A stretch of 64,000 nt of DNA from Arctopsyche grandis (lineage: Eukaryota; Arthropoda; Insecta; Trichoptera; Hydropsychidae): positions 25,151,986 through 25,215,985 of the forward strand of contig NC_135355.1 in assembly GCF_051622035.1 (NCBI RefSeq), written 5' to 3'. A model generated the notes under the pieces. That model had not been told where the DNA came from, searched no databases, and was given only the letters and a program-made list of their open reading frames with translations. Numbering within the stretch: the stretch's first letter is position 1; each line of letters opens with the position of its first letter. The position numbers were made by a program, and so were the translations under genes. Below are positions 38,936 through 53,304 of the stretch, in pieces.

Positions 38936-40961
38936 TCAGTAAATTTTAACACAGGGTCCTTAACTCCTCAGATATGGATATTTTATTGTTATGTAAGATG
39001 ATCGCCTCGAAATCACCGATAAATTGCAGACAATATATTCTAAACTAAATTTGAATGATCGTTATTAAAGGGCAGGGTCGAATGAGAGAGTTTGAGACGG
39101 ATCCAAAATGGGTGCCTTTCTCTGAATTGAAATTCATATTCTATTCATGGTTTTGTTATCCGAAGCCTGTCAAACCTTATTGATTCCCCTTCATCTCACG
39201 TATTAATATTTTAGCGAGAAACCTTGTGCGAATCTTGTATGCATTTTTTCCGCTTTCATTCTCAAGATATTGATGAATGGACCGCAAACTGAACGAGAGA
39301 GGCTTAAATCTCTCTTCTCTGGAACGAAAGATCGTGTGGGCGCGCAGTTATTAAGAAAGTTTACGAAAAGCTTTCATACTGTACAGAAGGACTCCAACAC
39401 GTCTTATTTCATTAATAAAATTTTTTGCACGTAAAAGATACAAAAAAAATGAACAAACTGTGTTCTAAAAGTTGGAAATGCATTTCAATATGTATAAATC
39501 TACATACAATTTAAATATCTAATACCGTTATTTATATAACAAATAAGTATAAAGTTTAAGTCTATTTAAATATAAATTTTACAAATATTAAATGCAATTA
39601 AGTGAAATGAATTTTAATTTATAATTCATAAAAATTTTTGTATCGCATTAAGCTTTTATGTATGTATAAGAACTTCTTACATTCAAATTAATGCGTACAT
39701 ACATAACTTGGTAAACTTGGTCTTTGGAGACTCTCTTTGAGTCCTTATAAACAACTTTACATACATAAATTTATTATATCATGTATCTGCATATTTATAC
39801 TAAACGATAATATAATATAAAAGTTTCAATAATATTTGAACAAGTTTCGAGATTGTTTAAGAAGTCAAAGAGTTTATTAGTGGAAACATCAACAGAAAAT
39901 CAGTTTTGATGTTTAAACAATCTTATAATTGAATCATTTAAGAATAAAGTCATATTATCGTTTTCACCCAGTTCTTCGTCCATTTTGGTGGTGTCCAATA
40001 TTGTTAAAGTATTGATCGTTTTATTTCAATGTTCTCGCTCCGGAATCTGGAAAAAATAGTGAAATCCGGAAGATCTTATGTACGTCGTACGTACAAACAT
40101 ATATACATATGTAGGTATTGTGTAGTAATTTATGAGAACGGTTAATTTATCGCCGAGGCAGCTTTGTCTCATCAAGGGATTATCCTCATTATCTTAACGC
40201 CTTTATCCAGAAGGTTATTGCAGCCTTTTGAAACAGCTTTTCGGAAATTCACAGCCTACATACATATACCTACATTAGAAATAAATCATGTGTTAATTCA
40301 GACACAAAGGACGTTCTGCACAGAATTTTCCATATTTAATGATATACATATGTACGTGATAATATTTACACAAACAATTTAAAAATATAAAATAATTACT
40401 TCTATATACACGTATCTGCACGTATTTAATATTTATTGAATGTGCAAATATATGATGAATGTTCGACATCTCTGTCAGTAAAATAAATTAATGTACTAGT
40501 ATTTTAACTCGATTTTAAATATTAAAAAATTTAGAGTGGCCTGAAATTTTATAAAATTTAAATGACATAGTTTTGCCTTGTTCAGAGAAAGCACTTACAT
40601 AAACTCATGTGAATAATTCAAGTTCCATTGGATACGCGTGGTACAAAATAAGCGGAAAAGCTATCGACCCACATCTAAGTCTCACTGATCCAATTCCCAA
40701 TTTAAGGACCTTTCAGTCAATAAGAAAATAAAATCCTTACGTCGCGTAGGTCGGATCGAAACGAAAATCTTTTGTTGGCAAAAAAAGACAAGCACTTATA
40801 TTGAGAATAAATGAACAACGAAAGAAAAAATAAAACGGATGCATTGTGTTGAAAATTCTAAAATGTGAAAATAAATAAATTTCGTATTATTTGTTTTAAT
40901 GTACATAAATTTAGCGGGAAATGGTAAGCAATATGTTTTCGGATAAGGCGCAATTTTGTAA

Positions 40962-41189
40962 TTAAGCGCACATTTTACGTAAATTTCGATTGTATTCGCG
41001 CCCAAATTTAATTCGTTTAATTTTGTACAATTTTCCAGCTTTCTCTAGTGTCCATATTTCAGGAGGTTTTCCTTCTACGTCATTATCTAGATACGATTTC
41101 TTTGGTTGAGGGGCAACTGTCCCGATGTACTGAAGGGTAATGGACACGGAAAATAATTTGACCGGTGAATAGCTTGCTCAAATTGTTAA
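40962..41189 (-). CDS. Unidentified short open frame with protein-like composition
   Basis: On the minus strand about 75 codons are open to TAA, with charged, balanced composition (for example KKSYLDNDVEGKPPEIW and LEKAGKLYKIKRIKFGREY). No ATG opens it; translation would need to enter by splicing or from the GTG at 41147. No domain was recognised and no convincing acceptor was found. Listed only because it differs from the low-complexity frames around it. Confidence 0.2.
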
Positions 41190-44100
41190 TTCCCAGATAA
41201 TTGTTTTATTTCAAAAATGATATTAATTACCCGAACCGTGTGTATTTTCCATTTCATAATAGTACCAAGTTTCCAAAGCGAAATATAATATATAAAATAA
41301 TCTGGAATCCTGTCAAATGATACTTGTTGGATGATATAAACTATTTGAAATATAATATTGGCGTTGAGAGGCGTGCAAGTTTCACCGCTATTAGTTTTCC
41401 CACTTTTCCGAGGATTCTTACGTCGTTATTCTGCTGCTGAATTACCTTGTTAGGAAGTTTCCACTTTGGGTTTTCCGCGAGATTTTCTCCGTGCGTCCTC
41501 CAATGTAGCACTCGTGGCCATTTGGACGAAGCTTACTTTTATTGGACTCGAGAAAAATTGCTTTTGTAATTAGTTCCAGCCACTTCTTTTTCATCCTGAC
41601 CCCTTTCCTTGAACCATCAATGGAAACTTTTCAGGCTTCTCATATTTTCTCCCTTTTTCACTCCGTTCCATAAAGATCAACCTCAATATATAGTAAAGAA
41701 AAAGTGCAAACCTGCCATGTGTTATTATTTATATGTGTATAGAAAGTTAATATCAAATATATAATTAAATTATAAATATCAAAAATAAAATACGAATACA
41801 GATGTAAGATACGATATCGAAATTAAAAAAGAAATACATTAAAATTTTATAATAATTTTTGTAAATAATTATTTTCATCGATACTTTAGCGTTAATTTGA
41901 GATTCAAGTATTACCCCACGGGAAAATTCGCGGAATTCCTATATCGCAAGCTACAAATACGGCTTCCGTAGAAGCAACCCTTTCCAACTGAATGCCATTT
42001 CGAGGAGAAGTTCTAGAATTGAAACTAAGGATTGTAGAAACACAAAAGAGACCCAATGTTAATGTTTGCTTAAACGTTGATGTTAAACAGTTGAAACCTT
42101 CATTGTGTTATACAACTTCAGTATAGGATTTTGTGTTGCATATTCGGCTATTATGTATTTAATTAACTTGTTTTTCGTTTGTTTAACACTCGCCTTTATC
42201 TGAACAAAGATCTACAGAAATTTCCGAGCTATTTCAAGTTTGATGATTCCTAATGATACGGCGACGACAAGAAGCGACCCAAACGCATAATCTAAATAAC
42301 GTGTTTTGGGTCATCCCTTCTGACCCTGGCCACGAGCTCCTGAGGGTCATTCATTATCAGTAACACGGGGCTTAAGATATTGACAGACAAGGGTTTCGCC
42401 CCAGCCCTCGTCCCAAAAACGTTGACGTTGAAAGATGAATCTTATCTACGCATTATCTTGAACGTGTTGCATGATATTATTTTAAATACCTACATACATA
42501 TGTAACTACATAACTATTCTCGACCATCCAATGAAACTGATGATAATTCACACGCCTTAAATACTAAGATGCAATTTCAATTTTTAAATCACATAATTGT
42601 TAGATATTAGGATGAGCTCCATAGTTTTTTTCCCTCAAAAAAATTAACATTTGATCTTGAATACATGCATTTTCGTGCTAGTTTTAAGCGGGTCCGTATT
42701 AACTGCAAGTTTATCATATACTACATATGTACATACATATAAATCTCAGGAAAATTAAAATTTTTAATAAAAATAAACAACCAATAACACTTAAATATTG
42801 GTTTGTTGTTCTAGTTTTGACTAATGTACTGCTATAGGTTCCCACCGGCTCGATAGAGCAAGTTGCTAAAATAATTTTAGTTAGTAGAGCTGTTTCCTTA
42901 AATACGGAAACTAAAAATAATACGTGGAAAAATTTCTAATATCAATGTTATAATACAAAAATTTGTCGAAATCCCGAGATCAGATTTCGCACGATCACAA
43001 TACTTGATCCGATGTGGTCAAAATAAAAACTTGTGGCCGTTTGTAGGTTGCATTCATTGTGATTGATCATCTCGAGTCAATATCAGTCGACACGTGCAGA
43101 GTGGAGTAGTGGGGATAAATTGCCGGAGCAGAATAATTTACCGTCAGTTGCAGTTGCATACGTCTTCTCAATGCATGTGTTTATTTGTGACAATATTATA
43201 CAATATGTATTATAAAATTTTTATTACAATTTTTTCATAAAACTGTAAAAAAGAAGAAGCGACAAACAAAGTTTCGTGTTCACATTCACACCTAGTATTT
43301 GTATTGCGAGTACACAAGGGATATATTCAATAATAAATTAAAAACGATATATAGTACGTCAACTTTTTAACTTCTGAAAATACAATAAAACACACAAAAT
43401 ACATATAGACGCCAGGGGAAATAACACGTTGACTGTCATCTGACCGTACTAACAATCGACAGTGCATTTCTTAATGTTTTTTGAGAACGATAACTGTGAA
43501 ATAATAGTTTTTCTTTGGACCATGTTAATTCTTATATTGACCCACATATTTGTAGAAAAAGAAAAAATAACAAAACTGAAAACTAATTACATTGATCGCT
43601 TTTTAATAATCTCGAAAGTCTAGCATTGTTGAGTAGCAGGCCAGGTTAGGTTTACATTTACGAATTAGTACATTTAGATAAAATAAAATAAAAAAAATTG
43701 AGATAGAAAACCAATCCTTACAAACGCAGTGAAATATAAAAAAAGTATTCAAAGAAATAAAAAACCACAATTCATAGAAAAGAATTCTGAATATTGATTC
43801 CAATACTCACTATGAACATAGTAATATTAGAATTTGAATTAAAGACCACAAAAGCTAAAAAAACTCAACAAAAAATTGCGTTTGTTTAAACACTAATATC
43901 TAGGTATTTTACCGGCAAATCGGCAAAATTTCACAATCAATAAATCTTAAAATTTACTTCTAATTACCGGAAACTTTTGTCGCGAATTAAGTACATATAC
44001 ACGCATTTAATTGCATAATATTACATTAAAAATCGATGAAAATGGCGTATTGCGGATCAGGTTGCCTGGAATTTGTTTATTTTCAGTATTAAATGTGGCA

Positions 44101-46332
44101 ATTTCAAAATAATATATCTAGCAACAGACCTACCAAATCGAAATAAATGCGATCAGACGGTTGTTTCAATTACGATCGAAACATTCAAATGGTCCAGACT
44201 TTAAATAAATAAATATGATAATAAAAAATATGAATATGGATATAAAAATAAAAAATAACATTTGTTTATTATTACGAATTTATTTTAATGTATTTTTATG
44301 ATATTATTCACCTGAGATTTATTTTCGATTATTTACGATTCAATATAGGTTAATATTCTCAGAAGAAGTAACTACATACATGTACATATGTAGTTATGTA
44401 TGTTATCCACAAAAAAAAGGTAAATACCGGTATACCGATACGATAGTAGACACAATCATTTACCGTTTACCGGTTTATTGAATTTGAAAGTATATTGCAA
44501 TCCCTACTCATATCTCATAACAAGAGTAAACCAACAAAAATAATTATCTTATTCGAATTAAATGGTTCAAACATAATAAAAATTGCCCAGTCTCCACTCT
44601 GATAACTCAAAACCGTGTTTTTGAATGACCAGTCTAACGAAACAATTTTCTAATTGAGTTATCACTGTAAATAAATTATGCAAGAAAAATAAAAATGAAA
44701 TTTAATCAAATTAAGAAGTCTGCAGTTTTAAATTTAGATTTTAAATTTTTCTGAAATCTAAATTTAGAAGGAATAGTATGTATATATAATAAGAACATAC
44801 AATTGTATGTAAATACATACCTTAGTACGTGCATTTGATTACCTTATTACATGTACTGTATATATATTTACATATATGTTTACCTTATTACATGTTCTTA
44901 TATGTAGATATGTATATGTTTTAAGACATTCGCAGCGCGCACTCGTCTCAACATTGAAGCACACTTTGGGGTCACCCTGTACTTATGCTAATTAACCTTA
45001 CGGCGCGTTTTATGACCCCTATCGCACTTTAAACAGTTGGCCCTTATTGTGACGTGGCCCATTAAAAGGTTTTATGCGTCGGCTCGGCACAGTCCAAGCG
45101 CTTTGTTGTCCCCCACAAAATGTCTACAGGACGAGCATCGACCGTAGGGCATTAAATCCTAGCAGAAATTCGGATTTCCTTGAATAATTTACATAACGAA
45201 ACGAACGGACAGTAACGAGACCCCCGCACTAAATAATTCAACGGTTTCATCTCCCAAAATTGCTCTTTTTTTACTTTTTGTTCCACCCAGTGGAAATTAT
45301 CACAAAAAAAGACCAAATACGAAATTGATTCAAAATTATATATACATATGTACATATATGTACGCACATAGTGGAAATCCAGCCAGAGATTCACTTACTG
45401 TAATAGTTGTCCGACAATGCTAAGAACAAATGGGTCGTTCTAAGTAAAAGTTTTCTTATTTCAACGTAGACCAACCGATGATAACTTCGTAAATGTTTTC
45501 ATTGTATCATATAGTCAATTAGCGACACGATCTCTAATGATAATAACTATTGCGGGCTTTGTTTTTCACGGATCATCGCGTTCGGGACTTATCCGTATTT
45601 TCTCCTTTTTATTTTTCGATGAAACTTTTGTCACACATTTTGTCCGATCAAAGCTTTAGAATGAGATATACATACATTTAGCTCATGAGATATACATATG
45701 TACTACATAATATAAAATATACATATTTACTACATAATATAAAATATATAAACGTTACATATTTAAAACAAGAAAATTGTTATGCTATATAATATAATAT
45801 GTGCCTCATAATTCGGATCAAAGTTTTGTCAATATTTTTCATAAAGTATTGTATAACACATATTTATAGAAAGGTAAATAATATAATAAATAAGGTATAA
45901 TAGTAAATTTAAAGCCGTCCCGAACGAGCTTCTTGAATTCAATATAATATGATTATTTTTATATAATAATTGCTCAATTATTTACCAAGAGCAAAATAAA
46001 TACGTAATGACTTAGTTTTCGATACATAAAAAATATTCTAAATTGAACGAATAAAAATGACTAAAACTACAACGTGCAATACAGGCATGATATTTTGTGT
46101 TTGTATGTGTCACTCGAGATATTTTCATTGAATAATTGCGTGTAAAGGACATTCACAGAAACGTGTAATTAACGAAAGTTAGACCCGGCATCCTTTCATC
46201 AAAGCGAATCTTAGAAACAGATTTACGCTCGAATGCTCCGAAGGGTTGAAAACTCGTCAGCACAACACTAGGCATTTTTCATTTTCAAAAATATCGTTGC
46301 TCCTTCAATTTATTTCAAATATTATATTCTAG

Positions 46333-46440
46333 GTGGACGATCCCCAAGTTTCCCGGAGATTGTACCGAGCTTCCATAAGTATTCTTGAGGATCTAAGTAT
46401 TCTGAAAATTTTGAGAACATATCGAACATTCAATGTTACG
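46333..46440 (+). CDS. Candidate internal exon (weak)
   Basis: Acceptor TTATATTCTAG is followed by 36 open codons (VDDPQVSRRLYRASISILED onward) and a GTATAA donor at 46441. Composition is protein-like and GC is raised, but no domain is recognisable. The nearest neighbouring exon-like pieces do not share phase with it. Confidence 0.2.
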
Positions 46441-46873
46441 GTATAATATTTTTACAATTTAAAATACGATATTTTTCCAACATTTACGATGTTGAATAAA
46501 ATAAGAATTTATTTTCTTGAGATTTATACTGCACAAAAATGTTTCAAGAAAAATAAAACTTTTGCTAGACATTGTATGATAGATAAAATAAAAATATGAA
46601 AAATTCACAAACGCCTGTTTATTCTTTGAATACAATTTTTTTATACACACTCACTCAAATATACTATTGTACATATATGTTTTTTTGTACATATTATATG
46701 TAAAATATATATAAAATATAATGTATGTATTATTCTTTTCAATGTGTATATGTATTATCTGGCTACAATGTCATATTGGGGTAACCTGGAAAGACATTGT
46801 AATATACATATACATATGTTTATTAAAATAAAATAAAATATTCAAAATAAAATAAAATAAAAATATATGCATA

Positions 46874-46996
<123 letters not shown>

Positions 46997-47660
46997 CATC
47001 TTTACTTCTTTATTCTATCTTTGCCTACCTATTTCCTTGCAAAGATTTTATGTAATATAAAATTATTCAAGCCCGAGAAAATTGCTAAATAATTCAAGTT
47101 GTTTGTCAAGAAAGCGAATTATATTCAAATATAAAGGCGATGTTTTAAAATCATTAAAAATATTTTAATATTTTATTTAAATTCGTAGAAAACATTTTAA
47201 TTTACTCAGCATAAATGTGCTTACAGCACGATGTGCCGTAAACATAACCTAATTGGCAATTTTACTTTGTTGTTTGCTAGTTAAATTAAAATTAAGTCCA
47301 CATCGAATGATACGCGAGTACGCTTTATCACACCAAAACTGATTTAGTAATTTACGAGTGAATTTCACACTGGTAGAACATTGAAACCGTTTTCGATGAT
47401 CGTTAACGGCAAACTATCGCCAAACGCGTTACATTTAACGAGGCGTTAATAACTTCTTTATGAACGCATAGCAGTAATATATTATCACTGCCACTAAATC
47501 TTTAGAGATTTTTTTTTTACGAGGAAATTGTTTATATACGAGTTTCATTGAAGGGCAGGCACAATCAATCATCAAACTAAATCTTCATTCGCTTGACGGA
47601 ATACAGAATAACAGCTTATATAATATGTATGTATAATACATACATATGTATAGGTACAAT

Positions 47661-48095
47661 AAAGGTCCGTTTAAATTATCCAGCAACATCAACAGTTCGG
47701 CACAACACTGCACATAAAACAAATATTTCAATTCATATTATAAAGCACCGCCCATTTTCAACACGGTTAAACTTGTTTCGGACGAGTGCAAGGCAAAGTC
47801 GACTTACATATACATATGTATGTATATTACAGAACGTGACACGCAATATCGCTTGCGTCGTATCGTCGAGTCTATATTGATTTACAATAATGTAATTTTT
47901 GAAAATATTCATATTTTCATGGCAGCATTTTCATAAGTACGGGTGCACTCGCCACTATGCCTGTGTATTTCCACAAGAAAATCGGTTCTACTTGATACGT
48001 TTCGTTGACATGTGCTGCTGTATAATACGAAAATATCGTGTCATTAACTGCTACGGACACACCACGTACATATTACGGAACATATGAATGTGTTA
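47661..48095 (+). mobile_element. Family A copy 3
   Basis: It begins AAAGGTCCGTTTAAATTATC, the family terminus, and follows copy 1 through GGCACAACACTGCA, GCAAGGC, CAATATCGCTTGCGTCGTAT and CTTGATACGTTTCG. It then matches the reverse complement of the 15.3-kb copy up to TATTACGGAACATATGAATG. The right terminus seen at 15.7 kb is missing, so the copy is truncated at the right. Confidence 0.65.
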
Positions 48096-48539
48096 ATGTA
48101 AAATGAGCTATTTTGGTATAAGAGCCTTAATACGAACGAACCTTAATATGTATTATATAATACAACATAATGTGAGAAGCGATAATTGCTTTGAGATATT
48201 TATATAACCCAGTGATAAAAAGCAGAGCATCCAAAAAGTCAGAGAATCAGAATGTCAGATTAAGGATCACAAATTAGATCAAGAAGAGCAGAGATTGGTA
48301 ATTTGATAAAGATGAATGATAGACTATTTGATAAAGATGAATGATAAATAAAGGAAAAAATCAAATGAATTTTTTTACCTCTTAAATTCTATTACGGCAA
48401 AGGTTTTTTTTACGGACAGAAGCCATATTTGAAAATATTTGATTAATTTTTCTATCAAAATATAGCATACGCTCTACACGCATAACCTTCTTTATAACGC
48501 CATGATAAGACGAAATCTTTTTTTTTTTTGCTTTTTTAG

Positions 48540-48688
48540 ATGAACCTCATTTAATTAAACCACTGGAAGAAAATTTAGCGCCTGGAAAATGGAAAAATGG
48601 CCTTGCTCTATATATTGAGCCACTTTGGTGCGATCACCTAGGGAGGACCCCTGTGAAAGGAGAAGGCGATAAAGGGATTATCCCGTAG
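48540..48688 (+). CDS. Candidate terminal exon of an unidentified gene (weak)
   Basis: A very strong pyrimidine tract and CTTTTTTAG acceptor precede about 49 open codons ending at TAG 48686-48688. The peptide (for example GKWKNGLALYIEPLWC and GRTPVKGEGDKGIIP) looks protein-like and lies in a GC-raised block that continues to about 48790. It enters in phase 1, the phase in which the exon-like piece at 32009-32114 leaves, but 16 kb separate them. No family was recognised. Confidence 0.25.
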
Positions 48689-49221
48689 GGTCAGGTTAAC
48701 CCTCATAATCATATTTTTCGCGGCCCGAACAGGTGTAGCGAATCCGGGGGCCGCAGGCGAAACGGGGAATTAATACGACGCCTGTTTCGCGCTTTATATG
48801 TTTTTTCATCCCATTAAACATGTATCATTTCAAACGTAACCCGCGTTCTGACATAACAGTAGCGCACTAAATATACACCATAAAATGTTTATTACGATAT
48901 TTTTATCTTTATTAAATAATACTTCCTTATAAGAAATACATACATACATATGTACATATGTATATGGAATCATCGCATATATGTACATATTTTTCAACGG
49001 CGAAAATAAGCAAAATCGGATTGGATACAAACATGCGGTCATTTAACCATAGAACTTCGTTTTTATCCACACCTTATATATACTCGTACATATGCAATCG
49101 GTTCCAATTCTCCATTTTTAAGTAAAAACAGGTTAATATGAATTGAAAAAAATAATCTTGTCCAATTGTTTGGGTTCCCCAGAATAAATCTACTAATAAC
49201 CATAATTAAACCAATGTATAT

Positions 49222-49708
49222 GTCACAGTGAAATTATAATTACACTGACTTTTCAGTGAACTCATATCTAATTACATTTTCACTGGGTATAGTAATATTG
49301 TCACTGCGGAAATTACATACTCAATGGCCCCTTTTAGTGAAATTTTAATTCTTGACAATTGGATGATGGTGAAATGCCATTATTTTAAGATTATTGTAAG
49401 TGTGCTACACAAGTTGCGCTACCCCACGTCACAGCCCCGCTCCTCTTCATCCCCTCTCTGATGCCGAACTCGCGCTCACACGCCCTCCCCACAACCCCGT
49501 TGTTGGTTTTATTTATTTGAGGTTAAGTTAAGCTAGGTTAAGTTAGAGTTAGAAGTACGACGTGCACTATCGCATGGTGTATTAAATGACATTGAGAAGT
49601 GAATTTGTAATTATATTGTTACATCCGTACTCACTGCTTGAGTCAGTGAAATTGTAATCTCACAAGAGAAATTATAATTTCACTAACAATAACATTTTCA
49701 CTGTAACA
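49222..49708. mobile_element. MITE-like element with iterated subterminal motif
   Basis: The ends are inverted: GTCACAGTGAAATTATAATT on the left, and ATTTTCACTGTAACATA on the right, which reads TATGTTACAGTGAAAAT. The motif AGTGAAATTNTAAT or its complement occurs at least eight times near both ends on both strands. The centre (about 49420-49560) is GC-richer and includes a GGTTAAGTTAAGCTAGG run. It has no coding capacity. The flanking bases on both sides are TATA-rich, so the target duplication, perhaps TA, cannot be resolved. Confidence 0.65.
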
Positions 49709-51249
49709 TATAAATATATATCAATGGCATTCCGTCATTAGAGCAGGGGCTCTTCACCTTTGAGATTTAGGAGAATAGTGACGGGGGTTGACCGGATTTT
49801 TAAAAATAAGATTTAAGTAGTACATATTTAGGAGTGAAGATGATAATCCCAATTATCAATGTTGGTATTGGTAATTGGGAAAAGAAAAATTCAGTTTGCG
49901 AATAACGTGCTGATCTTACCCGGCCCAATTTAGCCCCGATTTTCGATTATTTTGAACAATATTGGCGTTTTTGCCGATTGACTTGCTTTTAGTCCAGCTT
50001 CGGCGAGACGATGTCGGATAGTTATATGTAGATGATATTTCAATTTAATCTACTTTAAATTGATCTTGGATCATTTTATTCGTAGCAAAGAAATTCCTGG
50101 TTGCTATAATCATTTTTCGATCCACACGTGGGATAAATTTGCGTTTATCGCCACAATTCGCGCGCTTATTGATCATAGGATCAATGCTATTTTGAAATTG
50201 GACATTAATTTTCCCTCATTGTTGCAATTTCGTGGATAGAATGGTTTTGAGTTTTTAATAATGCAACAATGGCGATTATTTTTTCCCGAGGAATATCTCT
50301 TTTTCAACCTATTTAAAAACCCAAAGCAAATATTTGATAGAGAATTCAAATAATATAATAAAAAAAATTAAATAACAAACGTCAAATTACTTGAAAATTA
50401 TAATATAACTGCAGCAAAAGAAAAACCACGTCTTTGTTATGGAAATAACTACAAATTTCTATATATACGCACGTGTTCAGTAATCAAATTTCAAAAGCAA
50501 ACTGTAATCTCCCATTTCAAATTTGTTTAACTTTCTTTCGAAGAAAACTGTTACACAAAATCTTTTTTTGAATTTTTACAGTTGATAATAAAGAGGAGCG
50601 TACAAAAATAATGAACTCTAAAGGGGCTGCAGCGAGGTACATATATATGTATGTACATATTTATAGCCATTCCTATTGCGAACAAAACCTGCATACTGGG
50701 TGTCCGTAACAACCTGGCTATCGTCTGTAATACTATCGACAAAAAAATTCTAACTATGTATTAGTATAGACTTAATTTGTACATTATTGTACATCGAAAA
50801 CAGGGAATTTTGTAATTTGGTAAACAGCTTAGGTTGAAAAAGACGTTCTGTATCACAAAATTATATAAACACTAGTTTTATGCATGTTGAAATTTCAACG
50901 GGTGCTTTCGGATTGATACATGATTTAAAATAAAGTTACAGTATGAATAGTAATACTTAATCGGAATCGGAACTGAAACAGAAATCGGGAATCAGTTATG
51001 CCAATTAAATTATGCAATAAAAAATCATAAGAAAATTAAAAAACCCGAATCGAATTCGAAATTGGAATCGGATTATATGAAAATTACGTATTTTTACAAC
51101 GCGTGACGTAAGCAAAAATGTATGTTTAATTTACAAAACCCAATACCCACAATTATGTATAAACACACCCCGGTCATTGATTTTGCAACCTTGAATATTT
51201 CAAATTACATACATATATGTATATTAAATTTAGAACGGTTCCTTTGTCA

Positions 51250-51322
51250 GCCGTCGTGGTTTAATAGTCTCCAGCGCAGTCGAGCTGACGGATGGGCCCA
51301 AGTTCGACTCACGGTCGAGACA
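51250..51322 (+). other. tRNA-like sequence (pseudogene or SINE head)
   Basis: Box A TGGTTTAATAG (51257-51267) and box B GTTCGACTC (51302-51310) both fit the consensus and are 45 bases apart, the tRNA spacing. A weak anticodon-arm-like stem CAGC/GCTG lies between. The acceptor stem GCCGTCG against TCGAGAC pairs poorly and the T stem has mismatches, so a functional tRNA is unlikely. Confidence 0.4.
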
Positions 51323-53304
51323 TATCGAATTCATTTTATTTTTCAAATATCGTTAAAATATAAATTAATTTCATTTAAAGATATATATTTAATTGTTTAA
51401 TATGAAAACAAAAAAAAATGGTTCAAAATCGGCATTTGCTATAATACGGAACATTTTTTCCAACTTAAGTTGTTTCCAAATTCTAAAATTCGCTGTTATC
51501 AATATATTCTAGTGTAAACATACCTTGTGAACAATGAAAAATATCAAAAAAATCAATGTAAATTAGTATGCTACATTGAAAATACACAATTTTGTATGGT
51601 ATGTACAGATCTGACTCAATCGACTGTAATTATTTTCTCAGTATGAAATGTTTCAGATCAAAAAAGTTGAAGAACCATTCAAAACTCATTACAACAAGGC
51701 TTTCATCCGCAAATTCTCAGTGCACGCAATAAAATACTGGCAAACGATTTACAATTCCGATGGAAATTCGAAACACCGCTCGAAGGTTTTAGCACGCATT
51801 GTAACCCTTTGCGTGCGATTACAACGAGGTGAAAGTAATGCGTCGTTATCTCAAAGAGCCGAACGCGGCCATTTTCGCACGCTTCGTAAATTGCTCACGG
51901 CAATTGTTACATAAATATTGCGAGGTCGCGAAACCCCACAAAAGAGGAAAACGACCCAACGACCAACCCCAGAACCGAAAGTACACTATATGTACATATA
52001 TGTACTATATGTTCATATGTACATATAAAGAGGCTGTGAAGTCAGAATCAAAGCTGAAATGAGTATTTTTGATTGAGACAAAATCTGTCATCATAAATTT
52101 TAAACGAGCTAGAATAAATCTTAAACCAAAATTGTTAAATGGTGGAAACTATTATATTACTTGCTCATTCTTGCAAATTAATCTCGCCAAATAAGCATTA
52201 TCTCCCTACCTAATGTAATAATGGTTGTAGCTTATTTTTTTATAAAGTTTGCGTTTTCAATATATAATACATAGATTACACGATATTTAACATTCAACAA
52301 ACAGCGATAATTATCTTAAATATCTTTTTACAATGATATTAATTTCATATTTTTAAATTTTAATATTTTTTGTTATATTTAATATCAAAAACATATTTTT
52401 AAATTGAAATTATTGAATTACATTAATGTTATTCAATAATTTCGCAAAACATTAAATATAATGTTTTGCATAACAATATTTAAAAACTTCCATATAAACA
52501 TGTATCAACATCATAATTTATTGAAAAAGACTTATTGTAGAATACAAAATTATTCTTGGTGACATGAAGTTGCGAATCTCCAAGAGGCCATCAGCACCAA
52601 TAGTATGAGCTAAAATATTATTTAAGGTTAAGAATCGTACATACATACATATATGCCCATACAAACCATCACCTTCAATTATATTCGTGTTGAGTGTATT
52701 GTTTAAGTCTCCTTTTTGGCATAATTTCGTCTCCATAATATTAAATACCTGAAAATGGCTTATAAACAATAGTATGTATAATATACTAATAAAAGATCGT
52801 AAAATATCGCAAGGCGGTTTAAAAATAGTTAAAATCCTTGCGGAACGGTCAGTTTTAGATTTAAAGGCGAAAATCACAAACACAACACACCGCAAAGAAC
52901 TGTCAAACTATTTATTTATTTTATTTATTGAAAAATCAACAGACAACAGGATGTACATAGATATGTATAAAAAACAAATAGTAAATATATAATATATGTA
53001 ACATCCGAGTCCAATAACAGATTTTTACAAAGATTATAAAAAAAAATGAAAAACTAAGTATTGTGAAAGTACCGCTAGCAGCGTAGGTAGTCATAAAAAT
53101 CGAATGTACGGCCAGCATCTTCTGACGATCGCTTATATCACTATCAACATTCACAACAATATGAGTGACCTAAATATAAAATATAGAGTGAATTATAGGC
53201 GTTTAAACAATTAAAATCTGATATGGCCATATCACGGCAAACAGGTTACAAGATAAGTGACAACGCTTGTTGACGTTAAATAGACGTCAGGCAAGTCTAC
53301 GGGC

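Noticed and set aside
42180-42450. GC-raised block considered as a hidden exon
   Set aside because: Stops interrupt all frames and there is no acceptor or donor in usable phase; it is left as noncoding of unknown nature.
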